Below, one piece after another: positions 50,668-62,417 of a stretch of DNA of 64,000 bases. A model generated the notes under the pieces. It was not told the origin of the DNA. It saw nothing but the letters and a program-made list of their open reading frames with translations, and made no database searches. This DNA is from Anarhynchus alexandrinus (lineage: Eukaryota; Chordata; Aves; Charadriiformes; Charadriidae), in contig VUYV01000121.1 in the NCBI GenBank assembly GCA_008711295.1, positions 261,690 to 325,689 on the forward strand, given 5' to 3'. Position 1 is the first letter of the stretch. Each line of letters opens with the position of its first letter. The position numbers and the translations under genes were made by a program.

Positions 50668-51710
50668 TTCATACACATCCCCCTTAGTATAACCACTACA
50701 CTGTAAATTAAAAAAAAAAAAAAAAGGGGAAGAAGTCTGGGACAATTTATAATGGCTGCAAAAAAACTGAAGTATGTCTGTTGCTCCAGATGTCATAAAA
50801 CTCTCTATACCTAGCAACACTTATAACATTGAGTTTACCAAAAATGGCTGAAGAGCAGATATAGTTTGCATTTTCTATACAACAGGCTATAAAACATCAC
50901 TTATCACAGTCCAGAAAGCACATATAGATGTGTTTTTATATAAACATATGTAATAACATATTAAGCGTGCATGAAAATTTCCCAATGATTGCATCTATGC
51001 CCTCTTGTTTGTTTTTTCTTTTTTTTTTTTTGTGGAAATGTGCCTTATATTCCAGATTTTTGTTTTTCTTTTTGAAAATAAGGCCTCCGTACTATTTTCC
51101 TCACAACCAGAAAGGGGCTTTTTGAAAGTATTTCTACGTAAGTCTTCAGAAAAGCCAGCACTTTGTTTCAAATGCAAGTTTCCAATCACTGCTTCACTGC
51201 ACCAGACGGCAAACTCTTTATGTTTGCTTGTTGAGTCACCACATATAATGACAGTCTTCTCTGACAATAAGACTAACTTACTTTTCAAGAAAGCGCTAGC
51301 ACTTTGGCTAAATCCAGAATCATAGGTAGCTTCTTTTTTCTTTTTTTTCCTGTTTTGTTTTTTTTAATTTGTTTTGTTTCATATTGTGCCTTGATGTTGT
51401 AGTAATACTCCTTGCTTTATGAATGCGTGGTGTCATCATTGTCTTTCAGAAATGTTCCAGCAACATAAAGACAGGCAGAGTAAATGAAAACACTGTGGAT
51501 GTTAGGGAATTTATCAGCTCCTGTTTCTGAAAAACAAGAGCATGAAATGCTTGTTTTTAAAAACAGTCTTTCCTTTCTGATTGCATTCCCTGTCTTTTTT
51601 GTTTGTTTGTTTTTGAATGTGCTTCATAAAAAGTAAAGTAAATAAGTTTGTATTATGTCTCAGATAAAATGAAGACTATTTCTATACAAGCGTTCTTTTA
51701 GATGTTGAGA

Positions 51711-52018
51711 TCAGACATAGTACTCCTTATCCTTATTTTTCTTGTTTTTGTTGGAACTTTTAGCGCTGTTGGGCTGTTTTTCCTTGATCACAGCCCCATT
51801 GGATTGTGCTGAGTTACTGATGTAGTTTCGACTCTCATCTACGTGATAGGATCCTTCGTCTCGATTCCTGTACTTGTACATAGCATACAGGAGAATGAGG
51901 ATACACAGCGCCGCTGCTGCCACGATCCCAACTACCATGCCTGTTGTGCTGCTGGATTCACGAATCACCTCGGACGAGCCAGGGTACTCCCTTCCTCCTC
52001 CTGCCCTGGTAGGATTTG
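51711..52018 (-). CDS. NRXN1: Neurexin-1 terminal coding exon (transmembrane helix and cytoplasmic tail), partial gene
   Basis: Neurexin-1 is a presynaptic adhesion receptor that binds neuroligins, LRRTMs and cerebellins outside the cell and couples to CASK, Mint and protein 4.1 inside. This exon encodes the last 101 residues. Residues 1-26 are the juxtamembrane stalk, 27-47 the hydrophobic helix (starting [12 protein letters not shown]), and 48-101 the cytoplasmic tail. The tail starts [18 protein letters not shown], a 4.1-binding type region, has a lysine/asparagine-rich stretch, and ends in the class II PDZ ligand EYYV before the stop at 51,711. The acceptor is a pyrimidine-rich tract ending CTACCTACAG just before 52,018. 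The exon's first two bases (CA) complete an alanine codon begun in the upstream exon. Paralogue choice: the end [16 protein letters not shown] fits NRXN1; NRXN3 and NRXN2 tails differ here (from memory). Upstream exons lie outside the window. The open frame continues 17 codons past the acceptor, but that part is intron. Confidence 0.97.
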
Positions 52019-52388
52019 CTGTAGGTAGATAATGAAATAAGGGAGAGGTTATTACTGAGTTTTGCACATCGAGGAGTTAGTCATATCTACCTGCTACAAA
52101 CATGCATCTTTCTAATTGCACTCACTAGGTCAGGACTGCCTATCAATGTACCCTAAACTACCGGTCCGAAAACATTTAGGTCTGCAGCCCATTCCATTTT
52201 CATGTCTGTCAGCGCAAGTAAACAGGCCTTTTTAAACAGGGGAAAGGACAGCAAGGAAAATCTCATTTTAGCCTTCAAAGGTGTAATTTTTCCAAATGCT
52301 GTTATGAAGCAAAGAGTGCCAAAATAATCTGAAATAACAGGCGTGCCACAATTTAAATGCCAGAACGTGAACATCTGGGAGGAAAAGA

Positions 52389-52432
52389 CCTCCCTCTCCT
52401 ACTCCCTCCCTCTCTCTTTCTCTCCTTCTGTA
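52389..52432. repeat. Homopyrimidine tract (CT-rich)
   Basis: About 40 bases of nearly pure C/T (CCCTCCCTCTCTCTTTCTCT core) with one A. It lies 370 bases upstream of the terminal NRXN1 exon, where the transcript carries a purine run. Confidence 0.85.
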
Positions 52433-52559
52433 AAAAACAAAAAGTGACACTATAGTAGTTATTGAGAAGATAGTGATAATAACACAGACTACCAAACAGA
52501 ATGGGGGAAAAAATCAAAATTCCTCTTAATAATAAAAGATAGCATCCAATAAGGTGGAT

Positions 52560-53015
52560 ACAAATAAGGTATCCTCATCTCTCCTTTAGAGTTCCCTCAG
52601 CAAGCTTTTTACTTTCTCCATTCCTTCTAATATTTTACCTTTTTTTCAAAATTAATTATATTTACCTTGTTACCTTTATAAAGCTATCCAACCCTTCCTT
52701 CTCTTTTCTAATTCACAGAGTCCTCCTTCAATATGGCTACACCTTAGAGCACTTTTTCACTCAACTTCTCCCATTCCCTCTTTTTGTCATTGACACCAAC
52801 ACCAGACATTCCTTCAAGCAACACTTTATGCCCAGAAAAAAAATCTCAAATTGCACAGAGCAAGGGCTCAGCCTTCTAAGAACCCACCTCTCAGGCCACA
52901 CTCTGGTCTTTTCAGTTGTGCTATGAACTGAACTGACCTATGTCTTCAGACTGTAAATTCTTCTTGATAGGAACTATTGTGTTGTCTGGCACATTCTGTC
53001 CCCTTGCACAGCCAT
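52560..53015 (+). mobile_element. Possible ancient L3/CR1-like LINE 3' UTR relic (pyrimidine-rich)
   Basis: A pyrimidine-rich stretch of about 390 bases ends in AGACTGTAAATTCTTCTTGA, then TAGGAACTATTGTGTTGTCTG and GCACATTC. The order recalls the old L3/CR1-like tail (gactgtaaactctttggggcagggactgtct, ctgtgtttgtacagcacctagcac). Divergence is heavy and boundaries are approximate. Confidence 0.35.
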
Positions 53016-56000
53016 GTGGAATGAAAGCCTCATTCCAGGAGGAATTTCTAAGCTAAATGCTCACAGCACACACAACGCTTATGCATTTCCCATGATCTCC
53101 TTTCTTCATTGCATTTGGCAGAAGGAGGAGAGGCAGATCTACAATTTGTATAGAATTGCTGTAAGTGGCAATAGCTGAGATGGATCTTCTTCTGTAACTT
53201 AGCAAGTGTCATGGACAAAAATGAAATGATCTGGGTCTACGCAATATTCCTCTGACTATACTGGCATTTCCAAAGTCCTGAGAGGCTGTGTACCCTCAGC
53301 ACTGCCTGCCTCGGCTGAGCTCAAGAACAAGAAAAGAGCAGTGAGTGAACCAAGGTTTCCCACCGAGCAGTGCAGAACACTCTCATTAAGCGTCCAGGCT
53401 GGTTTATAGAAACCGTGTTTTAAATCATTATGCCTGGCTAAAAATGCAGTCAGTAAAATATAAATGTTAACTAAGAGTATTATTAAACACTGTTTTTACA
53501 ATATATTCATAATGTTAGCTTTATCAGACCTTGCCTACAGCTAGCATTTTATTGAAGTGTATCAGAGAAGTGTCTTGCTCAAGGTGCACAAAAGCATACT
53601 ATGGCCCATAGTCACTTGTTTTGCACTGTAAGATGATTTTAAGGATGCTACAATAAAGGTAATGCCACTCAAACTATCAACACCAGTCAAAAAATTGCAA
53701 CAAGTTTGGAGAACCAGAATTAAAAGCAGCCACCAGCTACAGACATCCACAATTGGCCTATGAATAATAAAACACAGCAAAAAAGCCACAAATCCCCAAA
53801 AGAACTAAGTTCCCTCCCTACCTTGGTATTACTCATCATTTATTTATTGGTGATTTGTGTTCTTACTGTTGAAACACCACTTCCTGGCAGTTATCCCACA
53901 TAGGTTTAAAGAAGGTGACATTTTATTTGGCTGAAAGAACAGAGGCACCACGGTAAGACTCAAGAAAACTGTCATTCGTGTCAAATAGTGTTTTAACTTT
54001 TTTTTCCCCTCTGAAAGTTCTTAGTTGTTACAAGTTCATACAAATAGTATTTTCTGTGACTACACAAGAGATCTTGAAGTTTTGCTTCAGAAGACTAAGA
54101 TTTTTCCTCATTTCAGGGTAGATGCCACCCTACTAAGACATGTGGTCTGTCCCAAAGTAATCAGTGACTGTTTTAGATCCTGTTTCTTCATTGTAGCTAT
54201 TGTCGAAAATGGAAATTCTTTTATACATAGGGTGTCGTTTATTTTTTTAGAAGAGGCAATGCATTGTTGCAGAATAAAGACTCCTGAGTATTTCCATAGT
54301 GAATGAAAATGAGACAAAGTCTTATCTTACTGTATGTGATTTCAGGAAATTAATTTCTAAGAAATAATAGAATCAACTGAATAAACTCTGTCAGTACCTG
54401 ATGGACTAACAGCTGCTCTTCCTCTTAAAAATACAGACATTTGGGCCAAATGCCGTCAACTAACTTTACAATTAATGTCTACTAAATGACACTTAACAGG
54501 TTGCTCAGAGGAAAACATTCTTTTAACATTGCAACCTAAAAAAACATGTAAGGAATATTTTTCAACGTTACCTAAACTCCTGCCTTTCACCTGATGGCAT
54601 CCTTTTATTTTTAAGGATGTTTTCACAATTATCTCATTTATCCCATCTGTCTGAGGAATAGTCAACCACTACATTAATGTTATTTAAACTCACAACATTT
54701 TCAAAGCATCTGTTGTTACATTTGTTTGGACTTCTGTAAAAGGAGCAGTTCAGCAAGGGAAATGACTTCTTGCTATTTTTCTTCCGTTTACATTAAAATA
54801 TGCTTTTAACCAAGCAGGGCGTCTCAAGACAAACGAAGGACGAAAGTTTTACAAAGCACATGGGTTTGTCTGTGAGCATTTTAGGTAGGAAAGGCTAATG
54901 GAGCACATGCTAAAGCAAGCAGCCTATTCTGAGACAGGGAAGAAAAGGAAAAAGGGAAAAGGCCAGCCTACGCTTCCTCTGAAATTTATGTAAACAAACA
55001 AATCCTCATCCATAACACTGCTGAAACAGCTGCCTTCTATTTAAGTAGGACCTTTATTTGACTAAGACTTGAGTACCCAAGGGGAATTTACCTGGATTTT
55101 TTTTCTCCTGCAAGACAGGAACTATTGCAAGGGACAACAGATGATCTCAGTGAAGAGCAAGGGAAGATTATAAGGTTACAGAAGTCTTGCTTTTTGCTTC
55201 CCAATTCTTTGAGAAACACATGATGTGTTTTTCTTCCAAGCACCTTGGTAGCTGAACCAGGCAGAGTCATTGGCTCCTGGCACGGCAGCAGAGGTATGTC
55301 TATGGGTAACCTCGTCTGCTGCTCGGTTGCAGCCTCTCTGTTAGTGTCTGCAGCATCAAAAAGACACTGACTTCATCCCGGATGAAGTTTCTTATTGTAA
55401 ATGAGAAGCAAAATACCTTATAGGTGAATGTTAAGATTAAATGTCATAAAAATGACGCCGATTTTTAAGAATAAAAAGTCATCTCCAAAAAATCCTGAAA
55501 CAATCTATAAGTTGAGGATGGTTTGATTAGGAACAAGAGAAAATCATAAAGACTGTAATTATGCTCAGACCATGCCATAATAGTGAGAGGAAATAAAAGT
55601 CATCTTGTGGTGCAATGATCCCTTCTTAACTTCCCTGATGCTCCACTCTTCCTCTCAACAGCATACAACCAGCCTTTTTGGATTGCCTCAAAGACCAGCT
55701 TAGACGAAACTGATTTTTAAAAGCCTCTTCTACCACTTACGAAAAACTTTGCATGAAATAATAGCAATTGAGCACAGTTTTACATGGTGTAATAATGGAT
55801 TAGAAGGTTATTATTCTCGACTGTATTTCTAAGTGGTTTAAAATTTAAAGGGGAAAATCTGACTATTTTCAGTGCCCAGTTTTCATTAATACTGTGAAAA
55901 GAAAATTGGAATTGCAGGCTCCCATGGTGTTTGTGAATTGAAATTAGCAGACTTAAAAACAAAACAAAAAATCCAACAAAGGGACCCCAAACCTGTTTTC

Positions 56001-56539
56001 TTTACATTTATGCCTTCCCACAAACTGTGAATAGGAAATTACTCACAATACAAGAATGTTTAACTACTGCTTTTGCAATGAGGCATGAAGGCAATTATTT
56101 ACTGGACACATACTAATTTTCACTCTGTGTGCTATCATTGTAGACCTGTTTGTGGTCGACTTTCTGTAGCATTGTTGGATTCTGGTGAACTGGTTTCTGA
56201 GCTCACTGCAATTTCAACGTCTCATTACAACGAGTATGTCTGAAAAACAAATCTCAGTGCTTCCTCTGCTGAACTGGTGGGATAGATACAGCCCAATTGT
56301 AAAACCAGGACGAGGATCTGCTGTAAACTGGTGCACGAGACTAAGCTCAAACCCACCCTGGTTTGAGTACAGGGGTACCTCAGCCTGTTCCCTTCCTACC
56401 CAGCCTCAAGTGGCTCTCGAGAGAAGGCAAGAACTGGCTCCCCAGGGCATGTCTGTCAATGACTGAGCTGCCATGGGAGGGAAGGAGTATGAGGTGGTTC
56501 AACATTTGGCTGCTATAGCTCAGTGACAAACTTTCATCA

Positions 56540-56907
56540 GACTTGGAACAGTCTGGCCTTCCAGTACCTAAAGGGGGCCTACAGGAGAGCTGGGGAAGGA
56601 CTTTTTACTAGGGCACGTAGTGATAGGATGAGGGGGAATGGCTTTAAACTGGAAGAGGGCAGGTTTAGATTGAACATTAGGAAGAAATTTTTCACTTTAA
56701 GGGTGGTAAGGCACTGGAACAGGTTGCCCAGAGAGGTTGTTGAGGCCCCATCCCTGGAGGTGTTCAAGGCCAGGCTGGACGTGGCCTTGGGCAGCCTGGT
56801 CTAGTGGGAGGTGTCCCTGCCTATGGCAGGGGGGTTGGAACTCGATGATCTTCAAGGTCCTTTCCAACCTAAACCATTCTATGATTCTAGGATTCTATGA
56901 TTCTATA
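56540..56907 (+). mobile_element. CR1 LINE 3' end, plus orientation, with ATTCTATG-type tail
   Basis: The segment runs from a CR1-typical CTTCCAGTACCTAAAGGGGG through a frame reading RFRLNIRKKFFTLRVVRHWN (end of the ORF2 protein, with the conserved [23 protein letters not shown] block) into the 3' UTR with GGTTGGAACTCGATGATCTT. It ends in a short tandem tail of ATTCTATG-like units at about 56,876-56,907, the hallmark of avian CR1. It is only about 370 bases long and is severely 5'-truncated. It lies in the last NRXN1 intron, in antisense to the host gene. The frame is intact over 93 codons, so it is probably younger than the copy near 20 kb. Confidence 0.95.
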
Positions 56908-58433
56908 CCCAAAGCCACAATCTAATCCACGTGAGAGAAGTATCATAAAACTAGCTGCACTGCTGAACACACACTGTATGCTCCTTGATCATAATGGCAT
57001 CGTGATTCAAAGAGAATGGGAGCCGACACCTGCGCACACAACACATTGTGATGTGGTGGAGAGGTGTGGTGCTTGTGAGCAGAGTAGCTACATTTGCCAT
57101 CTTGAACTCATGCCATTGCATTTGTTCTACGAAATCTGTCAGACGTTTACTGAGTTTGAGGGAACAAGACAATAACCTACTTTCAAACGTGTTTAAGAGA
57201 AAATTATTACGATAACTGCTCTACTCTCTGGTGCGCAAACCCAGGTTGTTTACTTCCTATAAATTGAAATTTGGAAGGTTCTCAGAAGGAAACATATAAT
57301 GCCCTAAAATACCTCTAAAGTGACGTTAACCAACTTAGTCATAAAAATAGTCTAGCAGCGAAACACCATCCACAGCTAAAAGCGTTGTTTTGGTGAGAAG
57401 CTAAACAATGTCTCTGCACAGAATGTAGTGCTTATTTCCAAGTGCAATGATTTGCCATAGATTGACTTCAAATCATTTACAAATCCTACCAACTCCTTAG
57501 GGCTGCAGGTTTTGCAAGTAACATTTCTTTTCCTGTGGTTGAGAGGTGGGAGGGCTGTTGTCTCACCCATCTTTAAATGTCAACATAAGTCTAAAGGGAG
57601 ACAGGTTAGTTGGTAGCAAAGTGCCAATTGATAGAGCATACAAAATCAATAGTTTTTATAAGTTAATATGCTCTGCAGAGCTGAGGGGAATATTTCACAC
57701 AGTTTAATAAGAAGCTTTTGTGAAAACATTTTCCACAAAACTAAATTTAACTTTAGCCAAAATGGAAAATGTAAACCAATATATCACGTAATGTTTTTAG
57801 CAGTCTTCATCTCTGTGCTCTTACTCTCTTTATTAGTATATTTTAACAATTTCAGTTCTATTGCTCCTCTTTTAGTACTCCTCCTCTCCCAATATGGATC
57901 CTTTCTCCTTTTACCAGTTCAGCTGTCAGGCCTACCTCTCCCCACTACCACATTTGTCATTCACCTTTGCACCTCTGCTTCTTTTTTTTCCACATGGAGT
58001 AATTTAGCCTGGTTTTGTGTGTGTTCTGGGAAATCTCTGGTAATTTGTTACTTTGCTTCAGAAATCTTGACTGATCAGCAGAGTCAGTGGGTAGTCTAGA
58101 TTTTAAATTGAAGTATTCCAAAATGGGAAAAAAATTAAATGCTTTTGCAAATAAGATAGCATAAGGAAGACAAACCACAAATTTTACACTACTGATAGCA
58201 CGTTTTCAAGCTAGAGCTAAGCTGCTGTAATCGTGGGGAACCAGTTCAGGCAGCTAAACCAGTATCTTTTGCTCAGTTAGTTGCTTGCAGCTCTAGCTCC
58301 CTGAAGAGTCAGATGAACACCGGTGTTACAGCAAGAAAAGGGCAGGGGCACTGGAAAGAAATTTTTGGTGGTAGTTAACTGTAAGATTGGCTTCATTGTA
58401 CCATAAACTTACAGTGTCAGAGACAGTGACATT

Positions 58434-58493
58434 TGGGCCCCACTGAACTTGGCAAAAGCTTTGCCACTGAGCTTCACAGGACCAAGGTTTCAT
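58434..58493. repeat. Relic of the same palindromic amniote repeat, opposite reading
   Basis: GGGCCCCACTGAACTTGGCA, AAAGCTTTGCCACTGAGCTT and CACAGGACCAAGGTTTCA align in order with the reverse reading of the repeat (ggccccactgaagtcaatggcaaaactcccattgacttcaatgggaccaggatttca). It lies in the last NRXN1 intron. Confidence 0.5.
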
Positions 58494-60316
58494 TGCTTGC
58501 TATTTTTATCATTATCATCTCATTTAAAAAAAAGAAAAAAAAAACCAAACCCAAATCCCAAACCATCTCACTGGTGAACCAGCTTTCTGCAAGGCAGCAT
58601 CAATATGTAGTTGTAAAGACTGAGGAATCCGATGGCTTGGCCTGCAGAGCAAGGAATGATTCTTGCTCGTGAAATGAGCTGGAGGTGCAGACACCCACAT
58701 TCATCTTTGCAACCGTGGGTGATTCCCTGACTGTCTTCCCTCACTAAGCAGCTACTCCATGAAGAGATAAATGTCTGTGCCACAAACATTACATATATGG
58801 CTTGAACGTTGGAGCTGAAAGCACGCTGCATTCAATTTGCTCTAAATACTGTCATCAAGTCAGATCCATTACTGACAAAGTTGATAACATGCCTGGGAAA
58901 AGAAGGGGCCAGGCTTTCAGAATATACATGCGCACACTGGAAGCGCGACTGCTACGAATACCAAACTACACCCGCTGAGCAAAGGCTCCCATACAACTTG
59001 CAGATACATCTACGCTTGTTCAGCTTGAATCATATTACAGCCAAGACCTTATATGCTTCTCAGGGGGTGGGAAGAAAAACATAAATGGACTTCAGGATTG
59101 ATACAAATTGCACTTGATGTAATTAATGTTCTTTTTCTGATGATAAAATTATCAAAATTAATAAGACTGCCTTGTTTTTCCGTGCTTTTCTCATCACATT
59201 CTATAAAAAAACACTGGTGTCTCTGATGTTAGCACAAGGAAAAAGATCGAGATATCTATAAAGCTTTGTCTTATTTTGGAATTTGATTCTCATGTTCTCG
59301 CTGCTTTCATCTTTCCTTTCCTTTATCCCTTTTCTGTAACTTTTCAAAGGGTATGTTCACAACATGTGCTGTGTCTAGATCAGAACCTGCCATTTAAGCC
59401 AGCTTACATTTAAACTGTCAAAGTCCCAAATCTAGACCACAGCTCTTAACCTCAGGAGAAGTGCTGGTTTTGAAACCTATGGGCCAGAATAGCATGTCAA
59501 CACAGTAGAACAAGGTTCCATTCAGGTCTTTATATAGTTAGAAGAAGATAGCCTAAGGTTAGACTATTTCAGGTACACGCATCCTCATTACAGGTTACTT
59601 TTGCCTTGAATTTTCCCGGCTTCCACTTATGAGCAATGTCCTTAGAGAATACCTAGTTCTCAAACTCGTTAGCATTCACCTGCCACTTTGCAGGCTGTCA
59701 AATGACTAGTCACACACCAAACCCCCCCACACACCCCGTCTTTCCACAGAGATTTAAATTAGGTGTTAGCAAGTGGCTGAAAATTAGCAGCAACGGTCCT
59801 ACTACTAGGTATGCAAGAGATAATGAAAATTCACACCGTACTGAGCGCTAGAAAACACCAGCAAAAAAGTTCACCATTTGCCCTTATCTCCTTTGTCTGG
59901 CAGCAGGGTAAGCAACCCTGTTCGCTTCCAGCAGTCTGTTAACATGGTAATTAGTTGATAAGCTGCAGCTGGCATACACCAACTACTTTGTAGCACCGTA
60001 TAAATTGAATTTATCAGGTTAGCTAGAAGCACAATGGTTTGCTTGCACACCTGTAATTGCCCGGTGTGAATGCCGAAAACCTGAGCTGCAGAAGAGCACT
60101 GGAAGAGACAGTGCCCTGTGTCATTTAACTCCGAGAGGCACAGCCCTGGTCTCTGCCCTGTGTCCCGCGTGCAGTGCTGTCCGCCTCCCCCTTCCTTAGC
60201 AAAACTGTATTTTCCCTGTTTGCTAAGGGTGGCTGCCTCAGATTCCCTTCTTTCTGCCTGATCCTTCCTCCAAATAGCAGCTGAGGTAAAGCAAATTTCT
60301 TATAGAATTTTAAGGA

Positions 60317-60398
60317 CCTGATTTAACATCGCATTGTTCAAATTCAGTCTGAGAGAAAGCTTTGGCGTAGAAGTTGAGCAATACGATGTTAAATCAGG
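60317..60398. repeat. 25-bp imperfect inverted repeat with 32-base spacer
   Basis: The left arm 60,317-60,341 (begins CCTGATTTAACATCG) and right arm 60,374-60,398 (ends CGATGTTAAATCAGG) are reverse complements with two mismatches in 25 positions. Transcribed from either strand, one mismatch becomes a G-U wobble and the other an A-C pair. It sits in the NRXN1 intron. It could be a MITE-like fossil or fold as a small RNA hairpin. Confidence 0.85.
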
Positions 60399-61448
60399 CC
60401 AGTGTTTTGGCTATAAACCTTTTTATATCTTTGCAAAATATTGCCTGCCTTCCACTACCATGTCTATAAAACCAAGGAGGACAAACAGTCCTGAGGAAGA
60501 GGGTTTTTCCCACAAAAAGAGGCAAATTCAATGCATATGCATTACAAAGTGACAAGAAGTAGTTTTGATGTTGCTGGTGCCTACAATGCAGTGTACAAGA
60601 AAATATATGCAGATGTAGCCAATGAAACCAGAGTAAGGGTAGCTCAAGGAACACAATGCACTTGTGTTAATCAGGGTACCAATGGCACATTGTCCAATTT
60701 AAAACAAACTAGAAAAACTCATTTTTTCATGTCAAAAATATATATGCAGTCTTGATTCTAAGTGTAAGCTTGATTCAAAAGACCAATTTTTAGGATTATA
60801 CACCTTAATTTAGGATTTTTAAGCAGATTGCCAAGAAAATTAATGGAACCTGTTCCAGATTGGATCAGCTATTTACTTCACCCCTTACGCAAGCAAATTC
60901 TCTCCCTTTCCAAAATTCCTTATTTAATCAGACAAAAGTATCACTCAGGTCTCTAAATTACTTAACTGTTTTTGAAAACCTCAGCTTTACAATCAATAAT
61001 TTACTTATTTCCTGCATTTTTCAGCCAATGTCAGTGTGTGAAATCCAACCATGGAAAATGTTTTGAGAGTCCACATAGTCTTTATGTGGCTTTATTTAAT
61101 TGGTTTCAGAGTAAATCTAACTTTTACAAAATAACCTGAAAACCAAACTCCTTTCTCAGGATGCAGATTAGGACAGGTCAGTGCTGGTTTTCTTACACTT
61201 TACTTGTGTATTGTGTTTCTATCCCAAACTGGAAAGACTGTACTTTAAAAGACAAAATAGAGATTGCTCCTTGTTAAGAGTTCAGAAAGCTTCAACTGGC
61301 ATGGTCAACATGAGCCACATAACGGGTAAGATCAGACTTGGTATTTTAAAAAAGAAAGATTGATTATTAGCATCTAAATGAACGATGTAGTTTATCTATT
61401 GAAATATACATAAAAAATCTTTCATGATAGTTCAAAAACTTTTTTTTT

Positions 61449-61465
61449 GGGGGGGGGGGGGGGGG
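61449..61465. repeat. G17 homopolymer preceded by T9
   Basis: Seventeen consecutive G follow nine T (61,440-61,448). On the plus strand this can form a G-quadruplex; the NRXN1 pre-mRNA (minus strand) would carry C17 followed by A9. Confidence 0.95.
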
Positions 61466-61791
61466 TATTTTAAACCCTGTTTTTCAGTAAAGTGATTCTT
61501 TGATTCTAGATTAAAAAGATCTATACCTTTTTGAAAATGGTGGAAACTTCTCACAGAGAAGGCTGTCAAAGTGCACATATCTTTTTTTTCTGTGGCTAAC
61601 AACTGAGAATCACAAAAGATTTAGAACTGCCTAGAATCTATTTTCACATATAGGGATACACGTACAGATGTACAGAAACTGGGACTTAATTAATTATATT
61701 ATTGAAAATATTGAATATCCGTTTTGAAAATCAGGACTGCTTTGTTTAAGACAGCACAGTCATAGTTTCAAAGATCCAATTCCTCAATTCC

Positions 61792-61809
61792 TTTTTTTTT
61801 TTTTTTTTT
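61792..61809. repeat. T18 homopolymer
   Basis: Eighteen T in the last NRXN1 intron. In the transcript orientation it is an A18 run. Confidence 0.95.
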
Positions 61810-62393
61810 GGTCTGACAAAGCCCCACTGCATTAGCAGTCAATTAATCCTTTAAGGTCTACGTAATACCTTATTCAGTAATTTTGTACTTTGTTAGATTT
61901 ATTTCCTTTTTAGGGGGCAGTCATTCTGGACATATCGCACTCTCTGGTTAATGCTGGACTGGTCTTGTAGGGCAGGTTCTTTATCTGGGAGTAGCAAAAA
62001 GAATAAAGCAACTGCTTATATGCTAGCAACAGTGTTTCCTGCAAATTTTTCTAGGGAAGTTAGGAAGATAAGCCCTCAAGAGCACATGCATATACTTGTG
62101 GGGAGGGACAGAGAAAATGAGAGAGAATGAATATTAAACGGATTGTGAGACAGATAATTTCCCCAAAATAACCTCAGCATTGAAACACGGCCATATTCCT
62201 CCACCTCGGTATGCGCTGCATGAAAGTAGACTTCTTCTGCTGTCCTCCAGCCCTGCCCACAGAGCCGCCATCCTTACCTCTAACCTGCTCGCCATTCGCT
62301 TCCTCCAACTCACGTTATCTCATGCAGGGGTTGTACACTTGCCTCTGATTGACTAACATATCACTTCTACACCTGAATAAATGCACAATGTAT

Positions 62394-62417
62394 TCATGGA
62401 CATTTTATTGTCCATGA
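62394..62417. repeat. Perfect 9-bp hairpin, 6-base loop
   Basis: TCATGGACA at 62,394-62,402 pairs exactly with TGTCCATGA at 62,409-62,417 around the loop TTTTAT. Confidence 0.8.

Larger units (their letters stand above)
48650..51710 (-). other. NRXN1: NRXN1 3' untranslated region (extent inferred)
   Basis: This is the sequence directly after the NRXN1 stop codon in the direction of transcription. The first 400 bases (about 51,330-51,710 downward) read as a typical conserved AT-rich UTR. The distal end is placed at a canonical AATAAA on the minus strand (48,673-48,678) followed by a T/G-rich stretch about 30 bases further, which gives a UTR near 3.05 kb. That agrees with my recollection that mammalian NRXN1 has a UTR of about 3 kb. 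It holds A/T homopolymers (a 16-base A run on the plus strand at 50,710-50,725), a TTTG tetranucleotide repeat near 48,960-48,978, and a Pumilio-type motif at 50,660-50,667. A 136-codon frame at 49,295-49,705 has no recognisable family and is not called coding. The end point is inference; transcript data would fix it. Confidence 0.6.

Noticed and set aside
52019..52067. Extension of the NRXN1 frame to an upstream methionine
   Set aside because: The 17 extra codons are intron upstream of a clear CTACCTACAG acceptor. The protein homology starts exactly at the acceptor.
57668..58099. 143-codon frame with hydrophobic stretches on the plus strand
   Set aside because: The leucine/serine-rich, membrane-like look comes from pyrimidine-rich DNA, not from a gene.
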